From assembly GCA_025451875.1 (NCBI GenBank), contig JANWJQ010000102.1, positions 1 through 35,294 on the forward strand: a DNA stretch of 35,294 bases, written 5' to 3'. The notes beneath the pieces were generated by a model. The model was not told the origin of the DNA and did no database searches. It worked only from the letters and a program-made list of their open reading frames with translations. The number at the start of each line of letters is the position of its first letter. Within the stretch, counting starts at the first letter, position 1. This document shows positions 9,740 through 16,403 of the stretch, in pieces. A program made the position numbers and the translations under genes. Source of the stretch: Rhizomicrobium sp. (GTDB taxonomy: Bacteria > Pseudomonadota > Alphaproteobacteria > Micropepsales > Micropepsaceae).

Positions 9740-10051
9740 ATGCGCAAATCCGAAGTCTTCATGCTGACCGCGTTGTGCCTTTCGGTCGCTTCGCCCGCCT
9801 TCGCTGATGCAACGGTCACGATCAAGAATTTCGACTATTCGCCCATGATGCTGACCGTCAAAGCCGGCGACACCGTGACGTGGAAAAATCTCGACGGCGA
9901 ACCGCACACCGTGGTGAGCACGGACGGCCTTTTCCGATCCAAGGCGCTGGATGAGAACGACAGCTTCGCCTTCAAGTTCGACAAGCCCGGCACCTACAAA
10001 TATGTCTGCAGCATCCATCCGAAGATGGTAGCGACCGTCACCGTGCAGTGA
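9740..10051 (+). CDS. Periplasmic cupredoxin-domain copper protein
   Basis: A 103-residue precursor. Residues 1-22 form a Sec signal peptide ending in SPAFA, leaving a mature protein of about 80 residues. It matches amicyanin-like or plastocyanin-like cupredoxins: KNFDYSPMMLTVKAGDTVTW, then EPHTV with H56, and YVCSIHPKM with C90, H93 and M96. Together these form the full type 1 copper set (His, Cys, His, Met). The ATG at 9740 is preceded by AAAAGGAAA. It lies 28 bases after the metallophosphoesterase gene, probably in the same ECF-controlled transcript, which ends in the hairpin at 10061-10086. Expected role: electron carrier or copper-binding protein; the partner is not known. Confidence 0.93.
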   Translation: MRKSEVFMLTALCLSVASPAFADATVTIKNFDYSPMMLTVKAGDTVTWKNLDGEPHTVVSTDGLFRSKALDENDSFAFKFDKPGTYKYVCSIHPKMVATVTVQ

Positions 10052-10060
10052 TCGAAGACT

Positions 10061-10086
10061 CCCCGGCCGGTTTGCACCGGCCGGGG
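10061..10086. terminator. GC-rich hairpin between convergent cupredoxin and yjhX-like genes
   Basis: CCCCGGCCGG (10061-10070), loop TTTGCA, CCGGCCGGGG (10077-10086): a perfect 10-bp stem nine bases after the cupredoxin stop and just beyond the stop of the convergent yjhX-like gene. There is no T-tract on either side, so it may be a weak or factor-assisted bidirectional terminator or a 3' stabilising hairpin. Confidence 0.6.
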
Positions 10087-10094
10087 TATCCGCA

Positions 10095-10349
10095 TCAGCG
10101 ATTGTCGAGCTGCGCGCGAACGCAATCCAGGCCCAGCCGCGAGATGCGGTAAGGCTGGCCGCCCACGCTGTAGATAAGCCCGCGCCGCTTGAGCTTTCGG
10201 AAAAGCCCCAGCGTGCAATCGGCGAGGCGATAGCCGTCGCGGTTGAAGCAATCGACTTGCGTGATGTCCTTGCCGTCGCGCGTGTGACGGATGAAGCCGC
10301 CCTGCGCGAGCACGTGCAGGACGCGTTGTTCCAGTTTGGAAATATTCAC
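10095..10349 (-). CDS. YjhX-family (UPF0386) putative toxin
   Basis: An 84-residue protein that aligns along its full length with E. coli YjhX: LEQRVLHVLAQGG near the start, ITQVDCFNRDGYRLADCTLGLFRKLKRRGLI in the middle, and SVGGQPYRISRLGLDCVRAQLDNR at the end, where QPYRI and VRAQLDNR are the family hallmarks. In E. coli YjhX has been described as the toxin of a pair with the acetyltransferase YjhQ. No YjhQ-like gene is found beside it here. The start is GTG at 10349 (MNISKLEQ). A perfect 18-bp palindrome lies about 77 bases upstream. Whether it acts as a toxin in this organism is not shown. Confidence 0.9.
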   Translation of the reverse strand: MNISKLEQRVLHVLAQGGFIRHTRDGKDITQVDCFNRDGYRLADCTLGLFRKLKRRGLIYSVGGQPYRISRLGLDCVRAQLDNR

Positions 10350-10425
10350 GGAAATTGTCTTTCATCGCACCGAACTCCGCGATGCCGCACGCAAGCGAAT
10401 GCGCGCGAGAAATCGCGTTGCCAAT

Positions 10426-10443
10426 GCCTGCCCGCGGGCAGGC
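10426..10443. repeat. Perfect 18-bp GC-rich palindrome
   Basis: GCCTGCCCGCGGGCAGGC is fully self-complementary. It lies between the yjhX-like start (10349) and the DUF4893 stop (10527). As a hairpin it would lack a loop, so a dimeric repressor site upstream of the yjhX-like gene is the more natural reading; this is a guess. Confidence 0.45.
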
Positions 10444-10491
10444 GTCAGTGGATGGTGACAATCTCTTGCATAATCCCTCGACGAGAGGCGT

Positions 10492-10518
10492 GAACGGGGC
10501 GAGTTTTATCGCCCGTTC
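10492..10518. terminator. Candidate hairpin after the DUF4893 gene (end of the fab operon)
   Basis: GAACGGGGCGA (10492-10502), loop GTTTTA, TCGCCCGTTC (10509-10518), a 10-bp stem with one bulged G, starting eight bases past the DUF4893 stop in the minus direction. No T-tract follows on the minus strand, so termination is plausible but unproven. Confidence 0.4.
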
Positions 10519-10526
10519 TTGAAAAA

Positions 10527-11105
10527 TCAACGGCGCAGTTCGATGACGTCGAACGCCGATTCCTGCACCGGATAGGGAAGCTCGATGCGCGCATGGCCGG
10601 CACCGATGCCGGAGACCAGGCCGATCTCATCGTCAGGCGTCCGCGTGGCGCCGACGGACTCACCGCTGCCGGAATAGGCGTGCATCGGTTCGGTGCTCAT
10701 ATATTCCGCGCCGAGATAAACATATTTGCCGTTGCGCGCGGGATAGAAATAGCCGCTCGTGCGCGTGGAGCCGTTGATCTTGTTGAAGAACAGATGGCCG
10801 CCGCGATCCGATACGCGGCAGGTGAACCAGCTATAGACGCGGCTCGGCGTCATGCCGCCAAGCTTGATAAGGCGGCAGCGCCATGTGCCTTCCATGCCTT
10901 CGGCGGGCCCGCCTTCCGGATCGAGCACGCCATGGATCACACCCATGTCCGAACCGCCTTGAGCCTGCTGAAGGCCGCGCGATTTTGATTCTTCGAGGAG
11001 CGAGAGGCGCTTCTGATCGGCTTGCGTCGCCACGTCCTGCCATCCGGCCGCCAAGGCGGGCGTTGCGAACAGCGACAATGCGATAAGCGAAATGACGACG
11101 CGCAT
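10527..11105 (-). CDS. Secreted DUF4893-family protein
   Basis: A 192-residue precursor with a clear signal peptide (MRVVISLIALSLFATPALA, cleavage near 19-20). The mature part has TWRCRLIKLGG...YSWFTCRVSD, with two Cys that could form a disulfide. TRTSGYFYPARNGKYVYLGAEYMS and DDEIGLVSGIGAGHARIELPYP follow, the pattern I recall for DUF4893, common in alphaproteobacteria. Function is unknown; the fold looks beta-rich and envelope-located. It starts two bases after the fabI stop on the same strand and is therefore probably co-transcribed with the fatty-acid genes. That is the only functional hint. Confidence 0.8.
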   Translation of the reverse strand: MRVVISLIALSLFATPALAAGWQDVATQADQKRLSLLEESKSRGLQQAQGGSDMGVIHGVLDPEGGPAEGMEGTWRCRLIKLGGMTPSRVYSWFTCRVSDRGGHLFFNKINGSTRTSGYFYPARNGKYVYLGAEYMSTEPMHAYSGSGESVGATRTPDDEIGLVSGIGAGHARIELPYPVQESAFDVIELRR

Positions 11106-11107
11106 GA

Positions 11108-11932
11108 CTATTCCCCTTCGTCCTCGCCGGTCCAGCCCTTCAGCTTGGTGGAAGGCGGCGCTCCAATGATGCTGTAACCGGCATCCACAAGATGAACTTC
11201 GCCGGTAACGCCCGCACCCATGTCGCTGAGCAGATAGAGCGCAGAGTTGCCGACATTATCGAGATCGACCGTGCGGTTCAGCGGCGATTGCGTCTTGTTC
11301 CAGCGGAAGACGACGCGGCTTTCGCCGATCACAGAACCGGCCAGCGTGCGCATCACGCCCGCGGAAATCGCGTTGACGCGGATGTTGTCGCGGCCCAGAT
11401 CGGCCGCCAGATAGCGAACGCTGGATTCCAGCGCCGCTTTCGCCACGCCCATCACGTTGTAATTCGGAATGACGCGCTGCGCGCCCATATGGGTGAGCGT
11501 CACCAGCGATCCGCCGTTCGGCATCATCGCCTTGGCTCTACGCGCGACGGCGGTGAACGAATAGCAGGAGATGAGCAGCGAGCGGACGAAGTTCTCGCGG
11601 CTTGTATCGACGTAACGGCCCTTCAACTCGTCACGGTCGGAAAACGCGATGGCGTGAACGACGAAATCGAGCGTCTTCCATTCGCGCTTCAAGACATCGA
11701 AGGCGGCATCCATCTGGTTGTCGTCTTCGACATCGCAGGGAAGCAGAATCTTGGAGCCGATGCTGTCGGCCAAGGGCTTGAGACGGCGCGATTGCGCATC
11801 GCCCTGATAGGAGAACGCGATCTCCGCGCCCTGTGCGTGGAGCGTGCGCGCGATCCCCCAGGCGATGGAGTGGTCGTTCGCCACGCCCATCACCAGCCCG
11901 CGTTTGCCCTTCATCATGCCGGCCTCAGCCAT
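11108..11932 (-). CDS. fabI: Enoyl-ACP reductase FabI (NADH-dependent)
   Basis: The last step of each fatty-acid elongation cycle, reducing trans-2-enoyl-ACP. 274 residues. The divergent SDR fold has GLVMGVANDHSIAWGIA for the nucleotide-binding loop, and YNVMGVAK gives catalytic Tyr158 and Lys165 (Y-x6-K). VNAISAGVMRTLAGS and the C-terminal LLSDMGAGVTGEVHLVDAGYS are typical of FabI. The second active-site tyrosine (Y146 of E. coli FabI) is His148 here (TLTHMGAQR). The start ATG at 11932 has AAGGATAG upstream. It is third in fabA-fabB-fabI-DUF4893. Confidence 0.97.
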   Translation of the reverse strand: MAEAGMMKGKRGLVMGVANDHSIAWGIARTLHAQGAEIAFSYQGDAQSRRLKPLADSIGSKILLPCDVEDDNQMDAAFDVLKREWKTLDFVVHAIAFSDRDELKGRYVDTSRENFVRSLLISCYSFTAVARRAKAMMPNGGSLVTLTHMGAQRVIPNYNVMGVAKAALESSVRYLAADLGRDNIRVNAISAGVMRTLAGSVIGESRVVFRWNKTQSPLNRTVDLDNVGNSALYLLSDMGAGVTGEVHLVDAGYSIIGAPPSTKLKGWTGEDEGE

Positions 11933-11966
11933 GATCTATCCTTGCCTGTCTCGTTTTGAAACGCGA

Positions 11967-11988
11967 AGACAGGGCTCTCGCCCTGTCT
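11967..11988. other. 8-bp hairpin in the fabB-fabI intergenic spacer
   Basis: AGACAGGG (11967-11974), loop CTCTCG, CCCTGTCT (11981-11988) in the 76-base gap between fabB and fabI. There is no T-tract. It may be an mRNA processing or stability hairpin within the operon. Confidence 0.4.
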
Positions 11989-12008
11989 CTGCAATATGCG
12001 TGCGCGGT

Positions 12009-13229
12009 TTAGGCGTCATGCCGCTGGAATACCAGCGTCGCGTTGGTGCCGCCGAATCCGAAAGAATTGGAAAGCGCCCGTTCGATCCTGACGTTGTCCA
12101 TGCGCTTGCGGACGATAGGCGCGTCGGCCACATCCGGGTCGATCTCTTCGATATGCGCGCTTTCGCCGATGAAGCTGTTGTTCATCTGCAGGATCGAGTA
12201 GATCGCTTCCTGCGCGCCCGTCGCGCCCAGCGAATGGCCGGTCAGCGACTTGGTGGAGTTGATGTACGGCATCTTGTCGCCGAACACCTCGCGCATCGCC
12301 CTGATCTCGGTGACATCGCCAACCGGCGTCGACGTGCCGTGCGCGTTTACATAATCGATATCGCCCTTCACCGTGGCGAGCGCCTGCTGCATGCAGCGGA
12401 TCGCACCTTCGCCCGACGGCGCCACCATGTCGTGGCCGTCGGAAGTCGCGCCATAGCCGACGAGTTCGGCATAAATCTTCGCGCCCCGCGCCTTGGCATG
12501 TTCCCATTCCTCGAGAACCACCACGCCGCCGCCGCCCGCGATCACGAAGCCGTCGCGGTTCTTGTCGAAGGCGCGCGAAGCTTTGGACGGTGTGTCATTG
12601 TATTTCGTCGACATGGCGCCCATCGCGTCGAACAGGCCAGACATCGCCCAGTCGAGCTCTTCCGCACCGCCGGCAAACACGATGTCCTGCTTGCCGAACT
12701 GGATCAGTTCCGCCGCGTTGCCAATGCAGTGCGCACTGGTCGCGCAGGCCGAACTGATGGAGTAGTTCACGCCCTTGATCTTGAACCATGTCGACAGCAC
12801 TGCCGAGCAGGTGGACGACATGGTTTTGGGCACAGCGAAAGGCCCGATTTTACGCGGGCTTCCGTTCTTGCGGTTGATATCCGCCGCTTCGATGATGTTG
12901 CGAACAGACGGGCCGCCCGAGCCCACGATCAATCCGGTCTTCGGATTGATGATGTCTTTTTCCTCAAGGCCGGAATCGCGCAAAGCCTGATCCATCGCCA
13001 CAAAGGCGAAGGCTGCGGTGTCGCCCATGAAGCGCATCGCACGGCGGTCGATCATCGAGGGAAGATCGATATCGGGCTTGCCATAAACCTGACTGCGGAA
13101 ACCCATCTCCTTGTATTGCGGCGCACCGGTGATGCCGGACTTCGCTTCGCGCAAGCTGGCGACCACTTCCTGCGTATTGTTTCCGATGGGCGATACGATG
13201 CCCATGCCCGTGACGGCGACCCGCCTCAT
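12009..13229 (-). CDS. fabB: Beta-ketoacyl-ACP synthase I FabB
   Basis: Condenses malonyl-ACP with acyl-ACP, and with FabA is needed for the unsaturated fatty-acid branch. The 406-residue length is typical. Catalytic residues are Cys162 ([10 protein letters not shown]), His297 ([10 protein letters not shown]), Lys327 and His332 ([12 protein letters not shown]). The C-terminal [15 protein letters not shown] motif is present. FabB rather than FabF is inferred from the direct neighbour fabA and overall similarity. The ATG at 13229 ([16 protein letters not shown]) is the standard start. The spacer to fabA is 39 bases. Confidence 0.96.
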   Translation of the reverse strand: MRRVAVTGMGIVSPIGNNTQEVVASLREAKSGITGAPQYKEMGFRSQVYGKPDIDLPSMIDRRAMRFMGDTAAFAFVAMDQALRDSGLEEKDIINPKTGLIVGSGGPSVRNIIEAADINRKNGSPRKIGPFAVPKTMSSTCSAVLSTWFKIKGVNYSISSACATSAHCIGNAAELIQFGKQDIVFAGGAEELDWAMSGLFDAMGAMSTKYNDTPSKASRAFDKNRDGFVIAGGGGVVVLEEWEHAKARGAKIYAELVGYGATSDGHDMVAPSGEGAIRCMQQALATVKGDIDYVNAHGTSTPVGDVTEIRAMREVFGDKMPYINSTKSLTGHSLGATGAQEAIYSILQMNNSFIGESAHIEEIDPDVADAPIVRKRMDNVRIERALSNSFGFGGTNATLVFQRHDA

Positions 13230-13268
13230 GGCAAAGCTCCTGTTTGTTCGTGAATCATATGCGAGAAA

Positions 13269-13814
13269 TCACCCGCGCGCTGCGGCTGCCGCAGCTTGCT
13301 CGTCGGTAACAAGGCCGACCTTGAGGTCTTTGACGTCATAAATCTGCTTGCCATCGACTTCGACGATACCGTCCGCAACGCCCATGACGAGCCTGCGAAG
13401 GATCACGCGCTTCATATCTATATAATAGCTGACCTTCTTGGCCGTCGGCAGAATCATTCCACTAAACTTAACTTCTCCTACTCCCAATGCGCGACCGCGG
13501 CCCAGACCGCCGGCCCAGCCGAGGAAGAAGCCGACCAACTGCCACAACGCATCCAGTGGCAGACATCCGGGCATCACGGGATCGCCGAGAAAATGGCATT
13601 TGAAGAACCAGAGGTCCGGATTGATATCGAGTTCGGCGTGGATTTGGCCTTTGTCGGCGCTGCCGCCCTTGTCGGAGATCTTCAGGATGCGGTCCATCAT
13701 CAGCATGGGCGGCATGGGCAGCTTGGCATTGCCTTCGCCGAACATGTCGCCCCGTGCGCAGGACAGCAATCCTTCAAGATCGAAGCTGGATGGGCGCAGC
13801 ACCGTGTCAGTCAT
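13269..13814 (-). CDS. fabA: 3-hydroxydecanoyl-ACP dehydratase/isomerase FabA
   Basis: Dehydrates 3-hydroxydecanoyl-ACP and isomerises the product to cis-3-decenoyl-ACP, the branch point to unsaturated fatty acids. 181 residues with a single hot-dog domain. The active site is His74 and Asp88 in [24 protein letters not shown], and MLMMDRIL is also typical. An Ala-rich C-terminal tail follows. The ATG at 13814 starts [11 protein letters not shown]. It is the first gene of fabA-fabB-fabI-DUF4893 and is divergent from irr. Their shared 170-base upstream region carries an ICE-like box and a second overlapping palindrome. Confidence 0.97.
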   Translation of the reverse strand: MTDTVLRPSSFDLEGLLSCARGDMFGEGNAKLPMPPMLMMDRILKISDKGGSADKGQIHAELDINPDLWFFKCHFLGDPVMPGCLPLDALWQLVGFFLGWAGGLGRGRALGVGEVKFSGMILPTAKKVSYYIDMKRVILRRLVMGVADGIVEVDGKQIYDVKDLKVGLVTDEQAAAAAARG

Positions 13815-13893
13815 TTCCCTGGGAATCCCGTGTTTTCGGCCGGTTTTAAGCCCTTACTCTTGACAAAAGAGGGCTTAGAGCCGATTTCTGTTT

Positions 13894-13910
13894 GTTAGAA
13901 GCATTCTAAC
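13894..13910. promoter_or_regulatory. ICE-like Irr box between fabA and irr
   Basis: GTTAGAAGCATTCTAAC is a perfect 7-bp-arm palindrome with a 3-base centre. The iron control element recalled for alphaproteobacterial Irr is TTTAGAA-N3-TTCTAAA, which it matches except at the two outermost bases and one central position. A TTGACA hexamer lies at 13860-13865, so the box sits near the expected transcript start of irr, a repressing position. Autoregulation of irr, and possibly an effect on fabA, is inferred. Confidence 0.65.
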
Positions 13911-13924
13911 CAGTCAGGGTTAGA
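13905..13924. promoter_or_regulatory. Second inverted repeat overlapping the ICE-like box
   Basis: TCTAACC (13905-13911), AGTCAG, GGTTAGA (13918-13924): perfect 7-bp arms. It shares the TCTAAC half-site with the ICE-like box, giving three alternating half-sites in 31 bases. Its minus strand contains CTGACTGGTTAG, also present in the TetR operator-like site at 32455-32472. Confidence 0.5.
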
Positions 13925-13987
13925 TTGCACGGCCGCAACATGATGGTCCTGTGCCTAAGGCGCAAGGCCCGGTTCAGAGGTGTTTGT

Positions 13988-14422
13988 TTGTCCGTAACCC
14001 GCAAAAAGCCGGTGAAGGCGTCGGCAGAATCCACCAGCGCGAAAGTCCGCGCGGCGGGATTACGTCCAACGCGCCAGCGCATTGCGCTGGCCGGATTGCT
14101 GTTCCGCGACGAAGACAGGCATGTGACAGCCGAAGCGCTGCATGAAGAGGCGGCAAAGGCCGGCGTGCGCGTATCGCTGGCGACGATCTACAACACGTTG
14201 CACCAGTTCACGCAGGCCGGGCTGCTGAATGAGGTGGTGGTCGATTCCGGGCGTGCTTATTTCGACACCAATATCGGCGATCACCAGCATTTCTATGTGG
14301 AAGAGAATGGCGCGCTGATCGATATTCCCGGCGAGACCATCGGTATCTCCAATGTTCCCACCCCGCCCAAGGGCATGGCGGTGGATCGTGTCGATGTCGT
14401 GGTGCGCATCAAGCGCGCCTGA
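13988..14422 (+). CDS. irr: Irr-type Fur-family iron response regulator
   Basis: A 144-residue Fur-superfamily DNA-binding regulator. The winged helix is AGLRPTRQRIALAGLLF...HVTAEALHEEAAKAGVRVSLATIYNTLHQFTQAGLL, followed by the dimerisation domain with YFDTNIGDHQHFYVEENGALIDIPGE. YFDTN followed by the His cluster, the IDIP segment and the absence of Fur/Zur C-terminal cysteines point to Irr rather than Fur, Mur or Zur. Irr is the heme-responsive regulator of iron genes in Rhizobiales and relatives. There is no heme regulatory GCPWHD motif at the N-terminus, and the usual HHH is HQH. The start is set at TTG 13988, preceded by AGAGG; ATG at 13940/13943 is an alternative. Confidence 0.85.
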   Translation: MSVTRKKPVKASAESTSAKVRAAGLRPTRQRIALAGLLFRDEDRHVTAEALHEEAAKAGVRVSLATIYNTLHQFTQAGLLNEVVVDSGRAYFDTNIGDHQHFYVEENGALIDIPGETIGISNVPTPPKGMAVDRVDVVVRIKRA

Positions 14423-14439
14423 AGAAGTTCCAAAATCTC

Positions 14440-14456
14440 TTTTGAATTGTTCTAAA
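14440..14456. promoter_or_regulatory. ICE-like Irr box upstream of the rubrerythrin gene
   Basis: TTTTGAATTGTTCTAAA matches the recalled ICE consensus TTTAGAA-N3-TTCTAAA at 13 of 14 defined positions. It lies three bases upstream of a TTGACA -35 hexamer (14460-14465) and 68 bases before the rubrerythrin ATG at 14524. The site is in the 101-base gap directly after irr. Regulation by Irr is a strong inference. Confidence 0.7.
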
Positions 14457-14523
14457 GTGTTGACAGCCGCCTTTGCGCGGGCGCATCTTCGCGGTGGGCC
14501 AAAACTGTTCAAGGGAGAATGAC

Positions 14524-14946
14524 ATGGCAGCTCTGAAAGACTCCAAGACCGCGCAGAATCTGAAAGACGCGTTCGCCGGCGAAAGCCAGGCCAACCGCCG
14601 CTATCTCTATTTCGCCCAGAAGGCGGATGTTGAGGGCTATAATGACGTCTCCGCCGTGTTCCGCTCCACCGCGGAAGGCGAGACAGGCCACGCGCACGGC
14701 CATCTCGAATTCCTCGAAGCCGTCGGCGATCCGGCGACCGGCGAGCCGATCGGTGGCACCGACCTGAACCTCAAAGCCGCGATCGCGGGCGAGACGCACG
14801 AATACACCGACATGTATCCGGGCATGGCCAAGACCGCGCGCTCGGAAGGCTTCGATGAAATCGCCGACTGGTTCGAAACGCTGGCGAAGGCGGAGAAGTC
14901 GCACGCCGGACGTTTCCAGAAAGCGCTCGACACTCTGGGTAAGTAA
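14524..14946 (+). CDS. Rubrerythrin-family diiron protein without a rubredoxin domain
   Basis: A 140-residue ferritin-like four-helix protein. Diiron ligands are visible as E20 ([10 protein letters not shown]), E53-x2-H56 (GETGHAHGH), E90/E93 ([15 protein letters not shown]) and E124-x2-H127 (EKSH). This is the ferritin-like half of rubrerythrin; the C-terminal CxxC...CxxC rubredoxin domain is absent. The family reduces hydrogen peroxide or protects against it, or handles iron. The ATG at 14524 is preceded by AAGGGAGAA. An ICE-like Irr box and -35 lie upstream and a strong terminator directly follows, so it can be made as a single-gene transcript. The next genes (Fe-S protein, DUF3501) are its usual companions in proteobacteria as I recall. 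Confidence 0.93.
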   Translation: MAALKDSKTAQNLKDAFAGESQANRRYLYFAQKADVEGYNDVSAVFRSTAEGETGHAHGHLEFLEAVGDPATGEPIGGTDLNLKAAIAGETHEYTDMYPGMAKTARSEGFDEIADWFETLAKAEKSHAGRFQKALDTLGK

Positions 14947-14950
14947 GTAC

Positions 14951-15036
14951 GCGAATGGCGAGTGGCGAATAGCGAATAGCGCAGCCACTCGCCATTTTCT
15001 TTTTCCCCATTCGCTATTCGCCATTCGCCACTCACC
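14951..15036. repeat. Inverted arrays of a 7-bp repeat (GCGAATR family)
   Basis: 14951-14978 reads GCGAATG GCGAGTG GCGAATA GCGAATA. 15009-15036 reads the inverted series ATTCGCT ATTCGCC ATTCGCC ACTCACC and stops exactly at the ATG of the next gene. Between them lies GCCACTCGCCATT plus a T-rich tract. The two arrays can pair with each other or form the shorter terminator hairpin. Similar degenerate heptad repeats occur between genes in several alphaproteobacterial genomes (recalled). Confidence 0.8.
14954..15004 (+). terminator. Rho-independent terminator of the rubrerythrin gene built from heptad repeats
   Basis: AATGGCGAGTGGC (14954-14966) pairs perfectly with GCCACTCGCCATT (14984-14996) over 13 bp with a 17-base loop, followed by TTCTTTTT (14997-15004). 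It begins eight bases past the rubrerythrin stop. Confidence 0.75.
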
Positions 15037-16398
15037 ATGACTTCACGCGAAGGCAGTCTCGACGCTCCCACGCGCCATCCGATCGACTGGCAGAACCCGG
15101 ATTTCACCGATCCGGTGAAGCTGGATGCGGAGATGCGGCGCGTGTTCGACATCTGTCATGGTTGCCGCCGCTGCTTCAATCTGTGCGACAGCTTTCCGCG
15201 GCTGTTCGACATGATCGACGCGAGCCCGACGGAAGAACTGGACGGCGTGCCGAGCGAAAAGTTCACCGAGGTCACCGAAGCCTGCACGCTGTGCGACATG
15301 TGCTTCATGACCAAATGCCCCTATGTGCCGCCGCATCCGTTCCAGCTCGACTTCCCGCATCTGCTGCTGCGCCATCGCGTGGCCGAGGCGAAAGCCGGAA
15401 AGAAGGATTTTACCGCACGGCAACTGGCCGAAATGGATCGCAACGGCCGCATGGCCGTGCCGCTGGCGCCGCTGGTCAACTGGGGCGCGAAGACCGATAA
15501 TGCGCTGACGCGTCCGGTGATGGATGCGGTTCTGCATATCGACAAGACCGCGACACTGCCGAAATTCGCCTCGCAGACATTCATGCGCGCAGACAAGGCG
15601 AAGCCGGGAATCGTGAATGCAACGGCGCCTGCTTATGGCAAGCGCAAGGCGGCGATCTTCGCGACCTGTTTTGTGAACTACAACAAGCCGGACACCGGCA
15701 TGGCCGCCCGCGCCGTCCTCAACCATCTGGGCGTGGAAACCAAAGCCGCTTATCCGGGTTGTTGCGGCATGCCCTTCCTGGAACAGGCCGAAATGGAAAA
15801 GGTGGCGACACAAGCCCGCAAGGTTTCCGCCGAACTCGTGAAGCTGATTGACGAGGGCTACGACATCATCGCGCCGACCGCCTCTTGCGGCTTGATGTTG
15901 AAATTCGAGTGGGCACTCGTGGTGCCCGATGACGAGAACGTAAAGCGCGTCGCCGACGCGGTGTTCGACATCGACGAATATGTCGTCGATGTCGCGAAGA
16001 AAGAAGGCTTGCCCGAAGGGCTTAATCCGCTGCCCGAGGGCGTGACGGTGCATCTGGCCTGTCATGCGCGTGCGCAGAACATGGGGCCGAAAGCGGCGGA
16101 GATGCTGCGGCTCATTCCGGAAACGCGCGTGGATGTCATTGAGCGCTGCTCCGGCCATGGCGGCACATTTGGCGTGGTGAAGCCGACCCATGCGGTGGCA
16201 GAGAAAGTGGGACGTCCGGTGTTTCGCACCGCGGCCGGGCAGAACCACGGCCATATCGCATCCGATTGCCCGCTCGCAGCGCAGCACATCCTGCAGAACG
16301 TCAAAGTCCTGAACGACAAGGACGGCAAAGAGACGAAAGCGAAGGAGCCGGAGCATCCCATCCAGATCTTCGCCCGCGCTTTCGGTTTGGTGGAGTAA
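15037..16398 (+). CDS. Heterodisulfide-reductase-related Fe-S/CCG-domain protein
   Basis: A 453-residue cytoplasmic protein of the GlpC/HdrD-like group. The N-terminal two-cluster ferredoxin domain has C40, C43, C46, C50 ([11 protein letters not shown]) and C83, C86, C89, C94 ([12 protein letters not shown]), enough for two 4Fe-4S clusters. Two cysteine-rich CCG-type domains follow: C211, C242/C243 ([11 protein letters not shown]) and C284, then C342, C371 (CSGHGGTFG) and C411. It should pass electrons between a donor and a redox partner; rubrerythrin just upstream is an attractive partner since it lacks its rubredoxin. No Shine-Dalgarno is seen because the heptad repeat abuts the ATG. It is followed after five bases by the DUF3501 gene. 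Confidence 0.9.
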   Translation: MTSREGSLDAPTRHPIDWQNPDFTDPVKLDAEMRRVFDICHGCRRCFNLCDSFPRLFDMIDASPTEELDGVPSEKFTEVTEACTLCDMCFMTKCPYVPPHPFQLDFPHLLLRHRVAEAKAGKKDFTARQLAEMDRNGRMAVPLAPLVNWGAKTDNALTRPVMDAVLHIDKTATLPKFASQTFMRADKAKPGIVNATAPAYGKRKAAIFATCFVNYNKPDTGMAARAVLNHLGVETKAAYPGCCGMPFLEQAEMEKVATQARKVSAELVKLIDEGYDIIAPTASCGLMLKFEWALVVPDDENVKRVADAVFDIDEYVVDVAKKEGLPEGLNPLPEGVTVHLACHARAQNMGPKAAEMLRLIPETRVDVIERCSGHGGTFGVVKPTHAVAEKVGRPVFRTAAGQNHGHIASDCPLAAQHILQNVKVLNDKDGKETKAKEPEHPIQIFARAFGLVE

Positions 16399-16403
16399 CG
16401 CAT

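Noticed and set aside
11844..13253. 469-codon plus-strand open frame
   Set aside because: Antisense to fabB and the start of fabI; both have intact catalytic motifs.
14509..15152. Minus-strand frames with a repeated peptide such as [12 protein letters not shown]
   Set aside because: This is the heptad repeat translated by chance, antisense to the rubrerythrin and Fe-S protein genes.
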